A stretch of 64,000 nucleotides of DNA from Stutzerimonas azotifigens DSM 17556 (GCF_000425625.1 NZ_KE384408.1:174382-238381); one strand, 5' to 3'; numbered from the stretch's first letter, positions 52,351-61,845 are shown. A program made the numbers and translations. The notes: generated from the letters alone by a model not told the origin.

Positions 52351-53250
52351 ATGCAGCCGACGATCCGACAACTCCAGCATTTCATCGCGCTGGCCGAGAC
52401 CGGCCAGGTGTCCCGCGCGGCGCTGCGCTGCCACGTGTCGCAGTCGGCCATGACCGCCTCGCTGCAAGCGCTGGAAAAGGTGCTGGGTCTGCCGCTGTTC
52501 ACCCGCCAGGCCGCTGGCGTCCGCCTGACGACCGAGGGCCTGCGCTTCCTGCACAACGCGCAGCGCATCGTCCGCAGCCTGGAGGAGGCGGTGGACGACG
52601 TGCGTACGGTGCCGGTCGGCGTACAGGGGAAGGTGCGGATCGGCCTGACGGAAACCGTCAGCGCGTACCTGATGCCTCGCTTGCTGCCGGCCGTGCGACG
52701 GAAATTCCCGCAGCTGGAGGTCGTCTGCATCGAGCGGGAGCGCCAGGAGACGGAAGATGCCCTGCTGGCCGGGCGCCTGGATTTCGCCCTCATGCTGGCC
52801 AGCAACCTGTCCGACCATCCGGACCTGCAATGCGAAACCCTCCTGCGTTCCGTCCGCCAGTTCTGGGCCAGCCACGAGCATCCGCTGATCCAGCAGGAGC
52901 GCGTCTGCCTTGCCGAAATCGCCGCGCAGCCGTACCTGCTGCTGGACATGGACGAACACCTGACCACTGTGGAGCGCTTCTGGAGCCGCCATGCGCTGAG
53001 GCCGCAGGTCTGCCTGCAGAGCCGCTCCATCGAGGCCGTGCGCAGCCTGGTGGCCGCAGGGCAGGGCGTGACCATCCTTTCCGACCTGGTCTACCGCCCC
53101 TGGTCGCTGGAGGGGCAGCGCATCGCCCGTCGCCCGATCAGCGACGAGGTACCGTCCATGGATGTCGGGCTGGTGTGGAGCCGCAGGTACAACCCCCAGG
53201 AAGCCTGGCAGGCATTGATAGCCTTTCTGCGTGACACCATCAGCAGCTGA
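52351..53250 (+). CDS. LysR-family transcriptional regulator
   Basis: A 299-residue LysR regulator. I start at ATG 52351 (MQPTIRQLQHFIALAETGQ), the natural opening of the domain; the frame is open from 52258 but those 31 residues would read through the divergent promoter. The helix-turn-helix includes HVSQSAMTASLQALEKVLGLPLF; the effector domain has GKVRIGLTETVSAYLMPRLLP. Divergent from the molybdoenzyme fusion gene, so its probable regulator. Confidence 0.85.
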   Translation: MQPTIRQLQHFIALAETGQVSRAALRCHVSQSAMTASLQALEKVLGLPLFTRQAAGVRLTTEGLRFLHNAQRIVRSLEEAVDDVRTVPVGVQGKVRIGLTETVSAYLMPRLLPAVRRKFPQLEVVCIERERQETEDALLAGRLDFALMLASNLSDHPDLQCETLLRSVRQFWASHEHPLIQQERVCLAEIAAQPYLLLDMDEHLTTVERFWSRHALRPQVCLQSRSIEAVRSLVAAGQGVTILSDLVYRPWSLEGQRIARRPISDEVPSMDVGLVWSRRYNPQEAWQALIAFLRDTISS

Positions 53251-53763
53251 TACCGGTCTTGACCGTAGGGTGGATGACGGCGAAGCCTCATCCACGCGTC
53301 CGGTGGGGCCGATGCCGGGCTCGCCGTGATCGACCGGGCTCCCACACGAGAAGACGGCTCCGACGGCGGTGTATCCGTGCTCCGACATTGGCTTCTGCCT
53401 CGGCCATTCGAAAGCCGTTGGTCTTTCCGCCAGGCAAGGGCCGGCTGTGAAGCAGGGAGCCGGGTGTTACCATGCGCGATCGCGCGCTTCAGGCGCCGGA
53501 TGCCTGCGCATCCGCGAGCGCCGGCAACACGACGCCCGACACACCTGGTGGCCGGCGTGAATCCGGCATTCATCGCGGCCGGTTGTGCGTCCGACGGTCG
53601 CTTTCGACCCACGCCAAATGGCTGCGCTCGGTCCGCGATTGGATTGAACTCGAAAGCTGTCAGAAATGATATGGAATTGGAAATAAAGGCCAATTTCCAA
53701 ACGCCTCTCTCAGCCGTAGCCCGGTCGATCCGACAGGGACGTCAGTTTGGGTAATGAATAGAC
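53251..53763. other. Intergenic region with repeat, no gene
   Basis: A 513-base gap. 53259-53300 carries GTCTTGACCGTAGGGTGGATGACGG and CGAAGCCTCATCCACGCGT, an inverted GTGGATGA/TCATCCAC repeat of a kind dispersed in Pseudomonas chromosomes. From about 53640 base composition turns AT-rich toward the response regulator, whose promoter should lie at 53640-53760. Short open frames of 60-200 codons on both strands have no ribosome sites or recognisable sequence. Confidence 0.55.
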
Positions 53764-54357
53764 ATGATTATTCATGTTATCGATGATGAACATGGAATGC
53801 GCGAGTCTCTTCGCCGTTTACTGTTCAGCGAAGGCTATGAAGTAAAACTGCATAGCAGCGGTGAAGCGTTTCTTGAAAGCTACGATGGCGCTCCAGCCTG
53901 CGTGCTTCTGGACCTGGCGATGCCTTGCATGCCTGGCGAGGCGCTGATGGAGGAAATTCAGCAGCGTAAGCTGAATGTGGCTGTTCTGGTACTGACAGGC
54001 AACGCGACAATTGAATCGGCCATACGCGTCACTCGCGCCGGGGCGCTGGCTCTTCTGGAGAAGCCTTTCGAAACGGACCGGTTGTTATCGGCTTTGGATG
54101 ACGTATCAAAGCAGGCGCGGCCCATATTTGCACGTAATGCTCTGGTGAAAGACTATCAGCGCCGGCAGGCGAGTCTTACTGCCAGCGAACGAAAAGTGAT
54201 GGAATTTTTGCTGGCGGGAATGACCAGCCAGGAAATTGCGAGCCGTTTGGGCAATAGCAAGAAAACGATCGATATCCATCGCGGTCGGGTGATGCACAAG
54301 ATGGGGGCGACTTCGACGGCTGAGTTGATTGTGCAGTGGACATCGTTAGGTCGTTGA
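53764..54357 (+). CDS. FixJ/NarL-type response regulator
   Basis: A 197-residue two-component regulator. The receiver (about 1-115) has the acidic pair Asp7/Asp8, phosphoacceptor Asp50 in CVLLDLAMP, a Thr in VLTGNA and Lys in LLEKPF. The LuxR-type helix-turn-helix (about 135-190) reads LTASERKVMEFLLAGMTSQEIASRLGNSKKTIDIHRGRVM, the FixJ pattern. Its DNA is clearly AT-richer than neighbours: 25 of 60 bases are G or C at 53761-53820 and 31 of 60 at 54121-54180. No kinase gene adjoins it. Confidence 0.87.
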   Translation: MIIHVIDDEHGMRESLRRLLFSEGYEVKLHSSGEAFLESYDGAPACVLLDLAMPCMPGEALMEEIQQRKLNVAVLVLTGNATIESAIRVTRAGALALLEKPFETDRLLSALDDVSKQARPIFARNALVKDYQRRQASLTASERKVMEFLLAGMTSQEIASRLGNSKKTIDIHRGRVMHKMGATSTAELIVQWTSLGR

Positions 54358-54426
54358 TCCGGCGTGATGCCCGTTCGCGCGATGCGTTGGATTATTCGAC
54401 CTCGATTCGAGCATCCCGCGTAAGGG

Positions 54427-54846
54427 TCACCTGGCTCTCTGAGTTATCGTGGTCGAGATGGCTCGGTCGAGGTCTTCCAGGAAGAATGGCTTCTTCAGTA
54501 TCGCTACCTCCATCTCGCCAGTGCGGCTGGTATCACCCGTTGCGAGAATTACAGGCAGTTCGCTGTGATCCTGCTTGAGCGCCGTTATGAGCTGGCCGCC
54601 AGTCATGCCTTCCATCGAAAAATCCGTAACGACCAGATCGATGGAATCATTGCTTGTGAGAAATTCGAGGGCGCCCTCGGCCGAGTTGGCTTCGTAGGTC
54701 GAGTGCCCTAGATCGTTGAGCATGGAGCATATGATCAAGCGAACGGTAGGTTCGTCTTCTACGACCAGAACGGCAAGAGAGCGCGTGCCGACAACAGCTG
54801 CGGCTGTATTTATGTCGCTGTATTCACTGGTCTGAATCCTTCTCAT
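54427..54846 (-). CDS. Single-domain response regulator (CheY-like)
   Basis: A 139-residue receiver-only protein: acidic pocket VVEDEPTVR (Glu30, Asp31), phosphoacceptor Asp75 in LVVTDFSMEGM, Thr in ILATGDT and Lys in ILKKPF. The 23-residue N-terminal lead is not conserved. GGAGGA precedes the ATG. It converges on the FixJ-type gene 69 bases away. With no output domain it may serve as a phosphate relay; whether it serves the chemosensory cluster to the right or another kinase cannot be told. Confidence 0.85.
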   Translation of the reverse strand: MRRIQTSEYSDINTAAAVVGTRSLAVLVVEDEPTVRLIICSMLNDLGHSTYEANSAEGALEFLTSNDSIDLVVTDFSMEGMTGGQLITALKQDHSELPVILATGDTSRTGEMEVAILKKPFFLEDLDRAISTTITQRAR

Positions 54847-55378
54847 GATTCCTCCATTGCAATGGTAGTGTCAGTAGATCACCGCGGGTGCCTTTGGGGG
54901 ATAGGTAGGCATCCTTATCCATCCAATGTTCGAGTTGTGGTGTCATGGGGTTGCCGTGTTTGCCTGAAGACGTGGAATGCCCGTAGGCGCTGACACGACC
55001 TTCAACGCTTGCTTGAAAGGGCCCCTGGCTCGGGCGAGGCCGCATTTTGGGCCGGCGGCTCCAAGCAGGAAGGCGCCTGCAGCAGGCTTCGCCAGGACAA
55101 TTCGAGGCTTCAAGATCGCTCCCCCACGCTCGCTGCCGCTCGAGGACATGTCGCTCCTGGGCCTGAACAGGCGCGTGGATGGCAGGGCTCGGACAGGCAT
55201 CCGTTTTGGCCTTTTGGCATTACTGCAGGAGGCGGCCGATGCCCGGCGTCTAACGACACGCCGCAACCGGTCGGGGAGGCCAAAGATATTCACCTAGTAG
55301 CCCACTCGGATTACCTTGCCAAATCCCTGAACCTCCAACATTCTTGCCAAACAACCATTCGAGCCGGAAAAGCCATTC
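54847..55378. other. Intergenic region before chemosensory cluster
   Basis: A 532-base gap between two divergent units. It should contain the promoters of the leftward receiver gene and the rightward cheW-led operon. Frames of 106-169 codons cross it on both strands but start without ribosome sites and show no known domain. A 40-codon frame (54824-54943, minus strand, MTPQLEHWMDKDAYLSPKG) overlapping the receiver start is the most protein-like; I do not count it as a gene. 55321-55378 is AT-richer, a reasonable leader. Confidence 0.5.
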
Positions 55379-55858
55379 ATGCCGTGGTGGTCAGTCGTAC
55401 CTTTCACCATTGCAAATCAGCGCTTCGCGGTACCAGTCGAGAACGTTCTCAAGGTCCTGCCAGCACTGTTGAGCACTCCCTTGCCAGGCGCGCCCGACAC
55501 CGTCATCGGACTGGTTGACATTCGCGGGCAGATCCTCCCCGTCATCGATCTTTGTCGCCGCTTTGGCTGGCCATCCGTGCCACGTTCGCTGTGGCAGCCG
55601 CTGATCTGGCTGAAGACAAGCCGGCGCGAACTGCTGCTGTCCGTCGAGACGGTCGGGGCGGTCCTCGCCTGCGAGCAAGAGGCGTTCGCTCCCGCCTCGG
55701 ACCCGAACGTACCTTCCGTCCTGTTGCGAGGCGTGATGCGTAGCGCCGAGGGCATGCTGCTGATTCAGGATGTCGAACAGCTGCTTTCCTCCGTCGAGGA
55801 ACAGCGCCTGGCCGAGGCGCTGGCCAAGAATGGCGGGGCGCGCGATGAGAGCGTCTGA
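55379..55858 (+). CDS. CheW-type coupling protein (first)
   Basis: A 159-residue CheW domain protein: VVPFTIANQRFAVPVENVLKVLP, TVIGLVDIRGQILPVIDLCRRFG and ELLLSVETVGAVL. It would link the receptor to the CheA kinase in the membrane array. The ribosome site is poor (GGAAAAG). It leads a rightward operon and overlaps the CheR gene by 14 bases. The C-terminal tail is 20 residues longer than the plain domain. Confidence 0.88.
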   Translation: MPWWSVVPFTIANQRFAVPVENVLKVLPALLSTPLPGAPDTVIGLVDIRGQILPVIDLCRRFGWPSVPRSLWQPLIWLKTSRRELLLSVETVGAVLACEQEAFAPASDPNVPSVLLRGVMRSAEGMLLIQDVEQLLSSVEEQRLAEALAKNGGARDESV

Positions 55859-57377
55859 TGCCAACTGTTCGCCGCGCCTGCTCGATACCTTGACGCACAA
55901 AGTGCATCAGCACCTGGGCATGGATTTTTCGGGCGAGCGGCGAAACGATCTGTTGCGGCGGCTATGTGCGTTGGCTCGGGAGCAGGGCTTGGACGACATC
56001 GACCGGTGGCTGGAGGATCTCGCCTTTGCCGACTGGACCAGCGGCCACATTCAGGCGTTGGTCCCGGCTTTCTCGGTCGGTGAAACCTATTTTCGGCGCG
56101 ACGCCGAGGCCTTCGATTGGCTGGCACGGCATCACATCGGGCCCTTGCTGGCGCGTCGGCGGCGCGAAGGACAACGTTATCTGCGCCTATGGAGCGCCGC
56201 CTGCTGTACCGGCGAGGAAGCCTATGGGCTGCTGTTCATGATCGATGAGCTGCTCGGCGCCGAGCGGGACCACTGGGCCGTGGAACTCATCGCCACCGAC
56301 ATCAACGACATCTTCCTGCGGCACGCGCGGCAAGGGCTCTATGGGAGCAGGGCATTTCGCGGCAATGACGAGGCGTTTCGACTTCGTTACTTCAAGGGTG
56401 AAGGCTCGCGTTGGCGGGTACGCCCGACGTGGCTCGGGCGCATTCGTTTTACCCGTTTCAACCTGGCCGATGGTGACCAGCCAAGCCCGATGCAGGGCGC
56501 CGATCTTATTCTCTGTCGCAACGTGTTGATGTATTTCTCGCCTGCGCGGGCCAGCATTGCCTTGAAGCGCCTGCTTGCCAGCCTGGATCGCGAGGGGCTG
56601 TTGCTGCTGAGCTCGGTCGAGGCCGGTATCGCCACTCACGCCGGGCTCAGAGGCCGCCTGGCGGGCAGCAACTATGCCTTGACCCATCAGTCGATGGTCG
56701 ATGCGCAGGTGCCGGTGATCGACCCCTTCGGGGGCGGCCGCCCCGTTCCATTGCCCGGGCCGGCGATTCCAGAGGCCAAACCGGCCGCCGCATCCGTTCC
56801 TGTGTCCTGGTCGAGGACGGCCATCGCACCCAGGCGGGCGACCCACGCTGCGGCGGCCGACATCGGCCCGGCGGCGCTCTGGGCGCAGGCGCAGCGTGCG
56901 TTGCATGGCGGACGCGCCGACGCGGCGCGCGAGGCGCTGCAGGCCTACCTGGCCGGCGCCGGTCTGAGTCCGGCCCAGCAGCATCAGGCCTGCCTGCTGA
57001 TGGCTCGCAGCCTGGCCGATGAGCAGCAGGTCCAGCCCGCATGGGAGTGGTTGTGCAAGGCCCTGAGCCTGGACACCTCTGCGTCCGCCTATTGGCTGCA
57101 GGCCCTGCTGGAGCAGCAGGGTGGCAATAGTCCGGCGGCGCTCAGGGCCCTGCAGAAGGCCTTCTACCTGGAGCCGGACTTCATCCTCGGTTACTTCCTG
57201 CAGGCTCGCCTGCTGAGGGCCGAAGGGCAGGTGCAGGCCAGCGCCAAGTCTCTGCGGGTCTGCCGGGAGCTGCTGGCCGGGCAGGCCGCGGACAGCCCGG
57301 TGCCACATGCCGATGGCATGAGTTGCGCGCAGCTGCTGCGCCTCTGTGAACAGCTGCAGCAGGAGAGCCTGGCATGA
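55845..57377 (+). CDS. CheR methyltransferase with C-terminal TPR-like region
   Basis: A 510-residue protein. The N-terminal CheR domain (about 10-275) methylates receptor glutamates with S-adenosylmethionine: GETYFRRDAEAFDWL, LRLWSAACCTGEEAYGLLF (SAM loop), IATDINDIFLRHARQG, ILCRNVLMYFSPA. A Pro-rich linker (about 300-345) leads to a helical TPR-like part (about 350-500). This WspC-like layout is typical of non-flagellar chemosensory clusters. The start ATG overlaps cheW by 14 bases; a longer open frame upstream is only a shadow of cheW. Its stop overlaps the next start (ATGA). Confidence 0.9.
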   Translation: MRASDANCSPRLLDTLTHKVHQHLGMDFSGERRNDLLRRLCALAREQGLDDIDRWLEDLAFADWTSGHIQALVPAFSVGETYFRRDAEAFDWLARHHIGPLLARRRREGQRYLRLWSAACCTGEEAYGLLFMIDELLGAERDHWAVELIATDINDIFLRHARQGLYGSRAFRGNDEAFRLRYFKGEGSRWRVRPTWLGRIRFTRFNLADGDQPSPMQGADLILCRNVLMYFSPARASIALKRLLASLDREGLLLLSSVEAGIATHAGLRGRLAGSNYALTHQSMVDAQVPVIDPFGGGRPVPLPGPAIPEAKPAAASVPVSWSRTAIAPRRATHAAAADIGPAALWAQAQRALHGGRADAAREALQAYLAGAGLSPAQQHQACLLMARSLADEQQVQPAWEWLCKALSLDTSASAYWLQALLEQQGGNSPAALRALQKAFYLEPDFILGYFLQARLLRAEGQVQASAKSLRVCRELLAGQAADSPVPHADGMSCAQLLRLCEQLQQESLA

Positions 57378-57979
57378 ACGGCTCGGAGAGCGACGACCAG
57401 CGCTGGGCCGACATGCTGCGGCGGCTGGCTGATTTCGACCGGCGCCTGCAAGGCGGCTTCGCCCCGGCGGCCGAGGAGCGCGACCAGCGACTGCTCGAAC
57501 GCACGCGAGCGTGGGCCGTGGCGCCGGAGGCCGAGCAGCCGGACGGCTGGCTCGAGGTGCTTGCCTTCAACCTGGGTGGCGAAACCTATGCGGTTGCGAG
57601 CGAGCATGTCGCTCTGGTGATGCCTCTGTCGCAGTACACCCCCTTGCCCGGGACCCCGCCGTATGTGCTGGGCATCGTCAATGTGCGCGGCCGCATCGTT
57701 TCGGTGCTGGATCTGCGGGTGCTTTTCGAATTGCCGAACGAGGGGCTTTCGGACAAGAACTTCCTGGCGATCCTGCAAGGGCCAGAGATGGAGTTCGGTT
57801 TGCTGATCGACCGGGTGCTGGGTATCCGGCATATCCACCGCGACGCGCTGCAGAAGCAGGTGGCGAATTTAACGGGGATCCGGTCTGCCTATCTGCTCGG
57901 CGTCACTGCCGGTCAGTGGACGGTCCTGGACGGCGCGCGGTTGCTCGACGATCCGGGTATGCGCGTCATCGTCGAATAA
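57374..57979 (+). CDS. CheW-type coupling protein (second)
   Basis: A 201-residue protein with a 60-residue charged N-terminal extension and a CheW domain from about 62: LEVLAFNLGGETYAVASEHVALVMPL, YVLGIVNVRGRIVSVLDLRVLFELP, EFGLLIDRVLGIRHI. Overlaps cheR by the ATGA arrangement and precedes the receptor gene by 13 bases. Two different CheW proteins around a CheR-TPR recall the WspB-WspC-WspD order. The extension may direct partner choice. Confidence 0.9.
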   Translation: MNGSESDDQRWADMLRRLADFDRRLQGGFAPAAEERDQRLLERTRAWAVAPEAEQPDGWLEVLAFNLGGETYAVASEHVALVMPLSQYTPLPGTPPYVLGIVNVRGRIVSVLDLRVLFELPNEGLSDKNFLAILQGPEMEFGLLIDRVLGIRHIHRDALQKQVANLTGIRSAYLLGVTAGQWTVLDGARLLDDPGMRVIVE

Positions 57980-57992
57980 GGAGACAAGCGGC

Positions 57993-59627
57993 ATGGGGCA
58001 CGCGTTGCGATTCAACATCGGCAGCAAATTGATGGCGGCGTTTGCCGTATTGATTCTGGGTTTTGGCGGTCTGTTGTTCGCGACATTGAACCGTTTCGTC
58101 AGTTTGCAGGAAGCCGAGGAAGAGCAGTTCCAGAGTCACTACGAGCGGGTGGGTCATGTCAACGAGCTGCGTATCAACCTCGCCGATATGCGTGGGGACG
58201 TTTGGCAGGCCTTGAGTGTCGGCACGCCGGCGGACCAGGAGACGCTACAGGGCTCCATTGCCGAAGGTGCTGCTGCGAACGATCGGATCATCAGGCGCCT
58301 TCAGGGCGATGCGCGCAACGACACGGAAATTTCGGAGATCATCGATCAGATCGTGGCCTTGCGCACAGCGCTTGTGGGAGTACGCACGCAGCAACTGGAA
58401 ATGATCCGGGCCGGCGACGTAGAGGCGGCGCGCCTGTGGAAAACGGAGGAGCAGGCCGAGCGGTTCGATCGGATCAACGAGCTTGGCGCCCGGCTCACCG
58501 AATTGACCGACAAGCGCATCGACGAGGCGCTCGTCATCTCGCATCAGCAGCTCGAGACCGCGCGTGCGAACACCTTCCAGCTGAGCCTGCTGCTGGTGCT
58601 CGTCAGCGGTCTGCTTGCCTGGTTCCTCAGCCGCCACATCGCCAAGCCACTGGCCTGGCTGACCGATATGGCCGAGCGGATCGGCCGTGGCGAGATCCCT
58701 CGTCAGGTCGCGACCACTTCGCGTCAGGACGAGGTGGGCAGTCTGGCTCAGGCATTCGCCGACATGAGCCAGTACCTGCGGGACATGGTGCAGGAGATCA
58801 ACGAGGGCGTTTCAGTGCTGGCCAGTTCCAGCGAAGAAATTCTCGCCGCCACGAGCCAGGCGGCCTCGAGCACGCAGGAAACCGCCACCGCCATCAGCGA
58901 GATCGCCACTACGGTGGAGGAGGTCAAGCAGACAGCGGTGCTGGCCAACACCAAGTCCAAAATCGTCAGCGAGAGCGCCGAGCGCACCCGGCAGGTCGCC
59001 CAGAGCGGTTTTCAGGCAGTGGACGAAGCCCTCAAGGGCATGCAGCAGATCCGTGAGCAGATGCAGGCGGTGGCCGAAAGCATCATGCGCCTGGGTGATC
59101 AGACACAAGCCATTGGCGAGATCGTCGCGGCTGTTGGGGATCTGGCCGAGCAGTCGAACCTGCTCGGGGTGAATGCTTCGATCGAGGCCGTGAAGGCCGG
59201 CGAGGCGGGCAAAGGCTTTTCGGTGGTGGCACAGGAGGTCAAGGCGCTGGCGGATCAGTCGAAGCAGGCGACCGGTCAGGTGCGTGGCATCCTCGGCGAG
59301 ATCCAGAAGGCCATGACCAAGGCGGTGATGCTCGCCGAGCAGGGGAGCAAGGCGGTGGAGACCGGTTACGAGCGCGCGCGCGTCAGCGGCGAATCGATCC
59401 GAACGCTCAGCGGCAACATCGAGGAGTCCAGCGACGTGGCCATGCAGATCGCCGCTACCAGCCAGCAGCAGATGGCCGGTATGGATCAGATCTCCAGCGC
59501 TATGGATTACATCCGCCAGGCCAGCCAGGACAACGTCGGCGGCACCCGCCAGGTCGACGTGGCGGCGCGCAATCTGCATGAGGTCGGTCTCAAGCTCAAG
59601 GCCCTGACCAGCCGTTTCAGGCTGTAG
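57993..59627 (+). CDS. Methyl-accepting chemotaxis-type receptor
   Basis: A 544-residue receptor. TM1 about 12-33; periplasmic four-helix-bundle sensor about 34-186; TM2 about 188-208; HAMP about 209-262; signalling coiled coil to the end. The hairpin tip reads EQSNLLGVNASIEAVKAGE then GKGFSVVAQEVKALADQS, which differs from the usual QTNLLALNAAIEAARAGE in several places but keeps the Asn-Glu pattern needed to contact CheA/CheW. No CheR/CheB-docking pentapeptide at the C-terminus (ends SRFRL). AAGGAG precedes the ATG. It is the only receptor in the cluster, so likely its dedicated sensor; the signal is unknown. Confidence 0.9.
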   Translation: MGHALRFNIGSKLMAAFAVLILGFGGLLFATLNRFVSLQEAEEEQFQSHYERVGHVNELRINLADMRGDVWQALSVGTPADQETLQGSIAEGAAANDRIIRRLQGDARNDTEISEIIDQIVALRTALVGVRTQQLEMIRAGDVEAARLWKTEEQAERFDRINELGARLTELTDKRIDEALVISHQQLETARANTFQLSLLLVLVSGLLAWFLSRHIAKPLAWLTDMAERIGRGEIPRQVATTSRQDEVGSLAQAFADMSQYLRDMVQEINEGVSVLASSSEEILAATSQAASSTQETATAISEIATTVEEVKQTAVLANTKSKIVSESAERTRQVAQSGFQAVDEALKGMQQIREQMQAVAESIMRLGDQTQAIGEIVAAVGDLAEQSNLLGVNASIEAVKAGEAGKGFSVVAQEVKALADQSKQATGQVRGILGEIQKAMTKAVMLAEQGSKAVETGYERARVSGESIRTLSGNIEESSDVAMQIAATSQQQMAGMDQISSAMDYIRQASQDNVGGTRQVDVAARNLHEVGLKLKALTSRFRL

Positions 59628-59631
59628 ACAT

Positions 59632-61830
59632 ATGAGTCTGGATCGCGCCGCATTGCAGCAACGGTTGCTGGAGGGCTTCCGGGCCGAGGCGCGTGAGCGC
59701 CTGCTCGTGCTCGCCGATGGCCTCGCCCGATGGCGCGAGGCTATTGCCGACCAGGCGTCCGTCGAGTCGCTGTTCCGCGAGGTGCACAGCCTGAAAGGCG
59801 CATCGCGGTCTGTCGGCCTGAGCTCGATCGAGCGGATCTGCCACGCCTGGGAAAGTCTGCTCAGCGCCGTGCGTGGCGGTGATCTCCCGTTGACGCCCGA
59901 ACGAGTGGACATCTGCCGGCAGGCGCTTGCCGCCGTGCAGATGCTCAACGCCGGGCAGCCCTTGGATCCCGATGCTCAGCGCCAGCTGATCGCCCAGCTC
60001 GAGGCGGCCTCGCGCGGAGAGAGGGTGGAGCCGGCACCGAGCGTGCTCGACAAGGCTTCGCCCGTGACCGAGTCCGGCATCGTCAGGGTGCCGGCGAAGA
60101 GCCTGGATGCGCTGCTGTTCCACGGCGAAACCCTGTTGCAGCACAAGCTCGAGGCCCGTGCCCTGGCGCAGCGCCTGCGCGAGCATGCGCAGGGCTTCGA
60201 AATCCCGCGCAGCAGGTCCCTGCCCGGCATTCATGGCTGGAGGCAGTTGCGTGAGGAGCTCGAAGCGTTGCCACTGGCGAGCCGCGACCTGCTCAAGGGC
60301 TTGTTCGATTATCTGGACTGGGGTCAGGCGCAGCTCGACCGCCTGCATTTCCAGGCGATCAATCTGGAGAAGGCCAGCCGGCAACTGGCCATGGGCCTTT
60401 CACAACTGTCGGATGGTCATGCCACGGAGATGCTGGCGGTGCTCTTGCTACCGGCTGGCAATCTGGTGGAGGGCATTCCTGCGATGGCCCAGGACCTCGC
60501 CAGCCAGGCTGGCAAGCGTGTAGAGCTGCGAGTAAACGGCACCGAGCTGCAGATCGACAAGCGTATCCTCGACGAGCTGCGCGCGCCCCTGACCCATCTC
60601 GTGCGCAATGCCATCGATCACGGGCTGGAAAGCCCAAGTCAGCGTGAGGCGGTGGGCAAGCCGCCGGCAGGGCGGGTGCACATCGAGCTCGTTCAGGAGT
60701 CGGCGGATCGCTTCAGCCTGTGCGTGCGCGATGATGGCTGTGGCCTCGATATCGCTGTCCTGAAAGCGCGGGCGCTGGCCATGGGCTTGTTGACCGAGGA
60801 CGAAGCCGAGGCCTTGAGTGAAGCCGAGGCGTACAAGCTGATTTTCGCTTCCGGCCTGTCGACCAGCGCGATGATCACCGAGCTGTCCGGCCGTGGCCTG
60901 GGCATGCCTATCGTGCAGGAAGCGATCGAGCGCATCGGTGGGCGTATCGAGGTGGCTTCGCTACCTGGGCAAGGGGTCGATTTCAGGCTCGACCTGCCGC
61001 TCAGCCTGTCGACCTTTCGCGCGGTCATCGTGCGTAACGCCGAGCGGATCTTTGCGGTTCCCGCCCTGGCTGTCGAGCGTTGCCTGCGGTTGCCCCCCAG
61101 TGCGGTACGGACATTGGAAAACCGCCCGTCGCTGGTGTGGGAGGGGCAGGTGCTGCCGGTCTGGCCGCTGGCCGACGTTCTCGGCCTCGGTCGATTGGCG
61201 CCGGACCGGGACGAGCTGACGTTGCTGTTGCTGCACGTGCGTGGCGAGCGCTTCGTGCTGCTGGTCGACGAGCTGCTCGGCGATCAGGAAATCACGGTCA
61301 AGAGCCTCGGCTTGCAGTTGCGTCGCGTGCGTAACCTGCTCGGCGCTACCGTGCTCGGCGATGGCCGTCTGGTGCCTATCCTTCACCCGGTCGATCTTTA
61401 TCGGAGCGCCCTGGCAACGGACGTCAGCACCCTCGCACATTCAAGTGTCGAGCGCTCCGCTAAGCGTGCGCAGCGGTTGCTGATCGCGGAGGATTCCTTC
61501 ACTTCCCGCGGGCTGCTGAAGGCGATCCTGGAAGCGGCCGGCTATCAGGTGGCCACCGCCAACGATGGCCTGGAAGCCTGGAACGCGCTGAAGCAGGAAG
61601 CCTTCGATCTCCTCGTATCCGATGTGGAAATGCCTCGAATGGATGGCTTCGCCTTGACCGATCGCGTACGCGCCGATCCCGAGCTGGCCCGTCTTCCGGT
61701 GATACTGGTAACGGCACTGGAATCCGCGGAAGACCGGGCCAGGGGGCTGGAGGCGGGCGCCAACGCCTATCTCGTGAAAAGCGGCTTCGCGCAAGACAGC
61801 CTGCTCGACACCATTCGCCGTTTGATTTGA
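59632..61830 (+). CDS. CheA-type hybrid histidine kinase with receiver domain
   Basis: A 732-residue CheA hybrid. The P1 Hpt domain holds phosphoacceptor His52 in REVHSLKGASRS. There is no recognisable P2 domain. A helical dimerisation part (about 150-260) precedes the ATPase domain with LTHLVRNAIDHGLE, RDDGCGLD and GRGLGMPIVQEAIERIGG, a CheW-like P5 domain (about 445-590) and a receiver with AEDSFTSR, Asp664 in LLVSDVEMPRMDG and LVKSGF. This is the WspE/FrzE layout. The gene starts four bases after the receptor stop. A built-in receiver could act as phosphate sink or output. Confidence 0.92.
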   Translation: MSLDRAALQQRLLEGFRAEARERLLVLADGLARWREAIADQASVESLFREVHSLKGASRSVGLSSIERICHAWESLLSAVRGGDLPLTPERVDICRQALAAVQMLNAGQPLDPDAQRQLIAQLEAASRGERVEPAPSVLDKASPVTESGIVRVPAKSLDALLFHGETLLQHKLEARALAQRLREHAQGFEIPRSRSLPGIHGWRQLREELEALPLASRDLLKGLFDYLDWGQAQLDRLHFQAINLEKASRQLAMGLSQLSDGHATEMLAVLLLPAGNLVEGIPAMAQDLASQAGKRVELRVNGTELQIDKRILDELRAPLTHLVRNAIDHGLESPSQREAVGKPPAGRVHIELVQESADRFSLCVRDDGCGLDIAVLKARALAMGLLTEDEAEALSEAEAYKLIFASGLSTSAMITELSGRGLGMPIVQEAIERIGGRIEVASLPGQGVDFRLDLPLSLSTFRAVIVRNAERIFAVPALAVERCLRLPPSAVRTLENRPSLVWEGQVLPVWPLADVLGLGRLAPDRDELTLLLLHVRGERFVLLVDELLGDQEITVKSLGLQLRRVRNLLGATVLGDGRLVPILHPVDLYRSALATDVSTLAHSSVERSAKRAQRLLIAEDSFTSRGLLKAILEAAGYQVATANDGLEAWNALKQEAFDLLVSDVEMPRMDGFALTDRVRADPELARLPVILVTALESAEDRARGLEAGANAYLVKSGFAQDSLLDTIRRLI

Positions 61831-61845
61831 GTGAGGGCACACAAC

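Noticed and set aside
53326..53754. A 142-codon frame upstream of the FixJ-like regulator
   Set aside because: No ribosome site, no recognisable sequence, and it crosses a dispersed repeat and the AT-rich promoter region.
54824..54943. A 40-codon minus-strand frame (MTPQLEHWMDKDAYLSPKG)
   Set aside because: It overlaps the receiver gene start and lacks a ribosome site; too little evidence for a gene.
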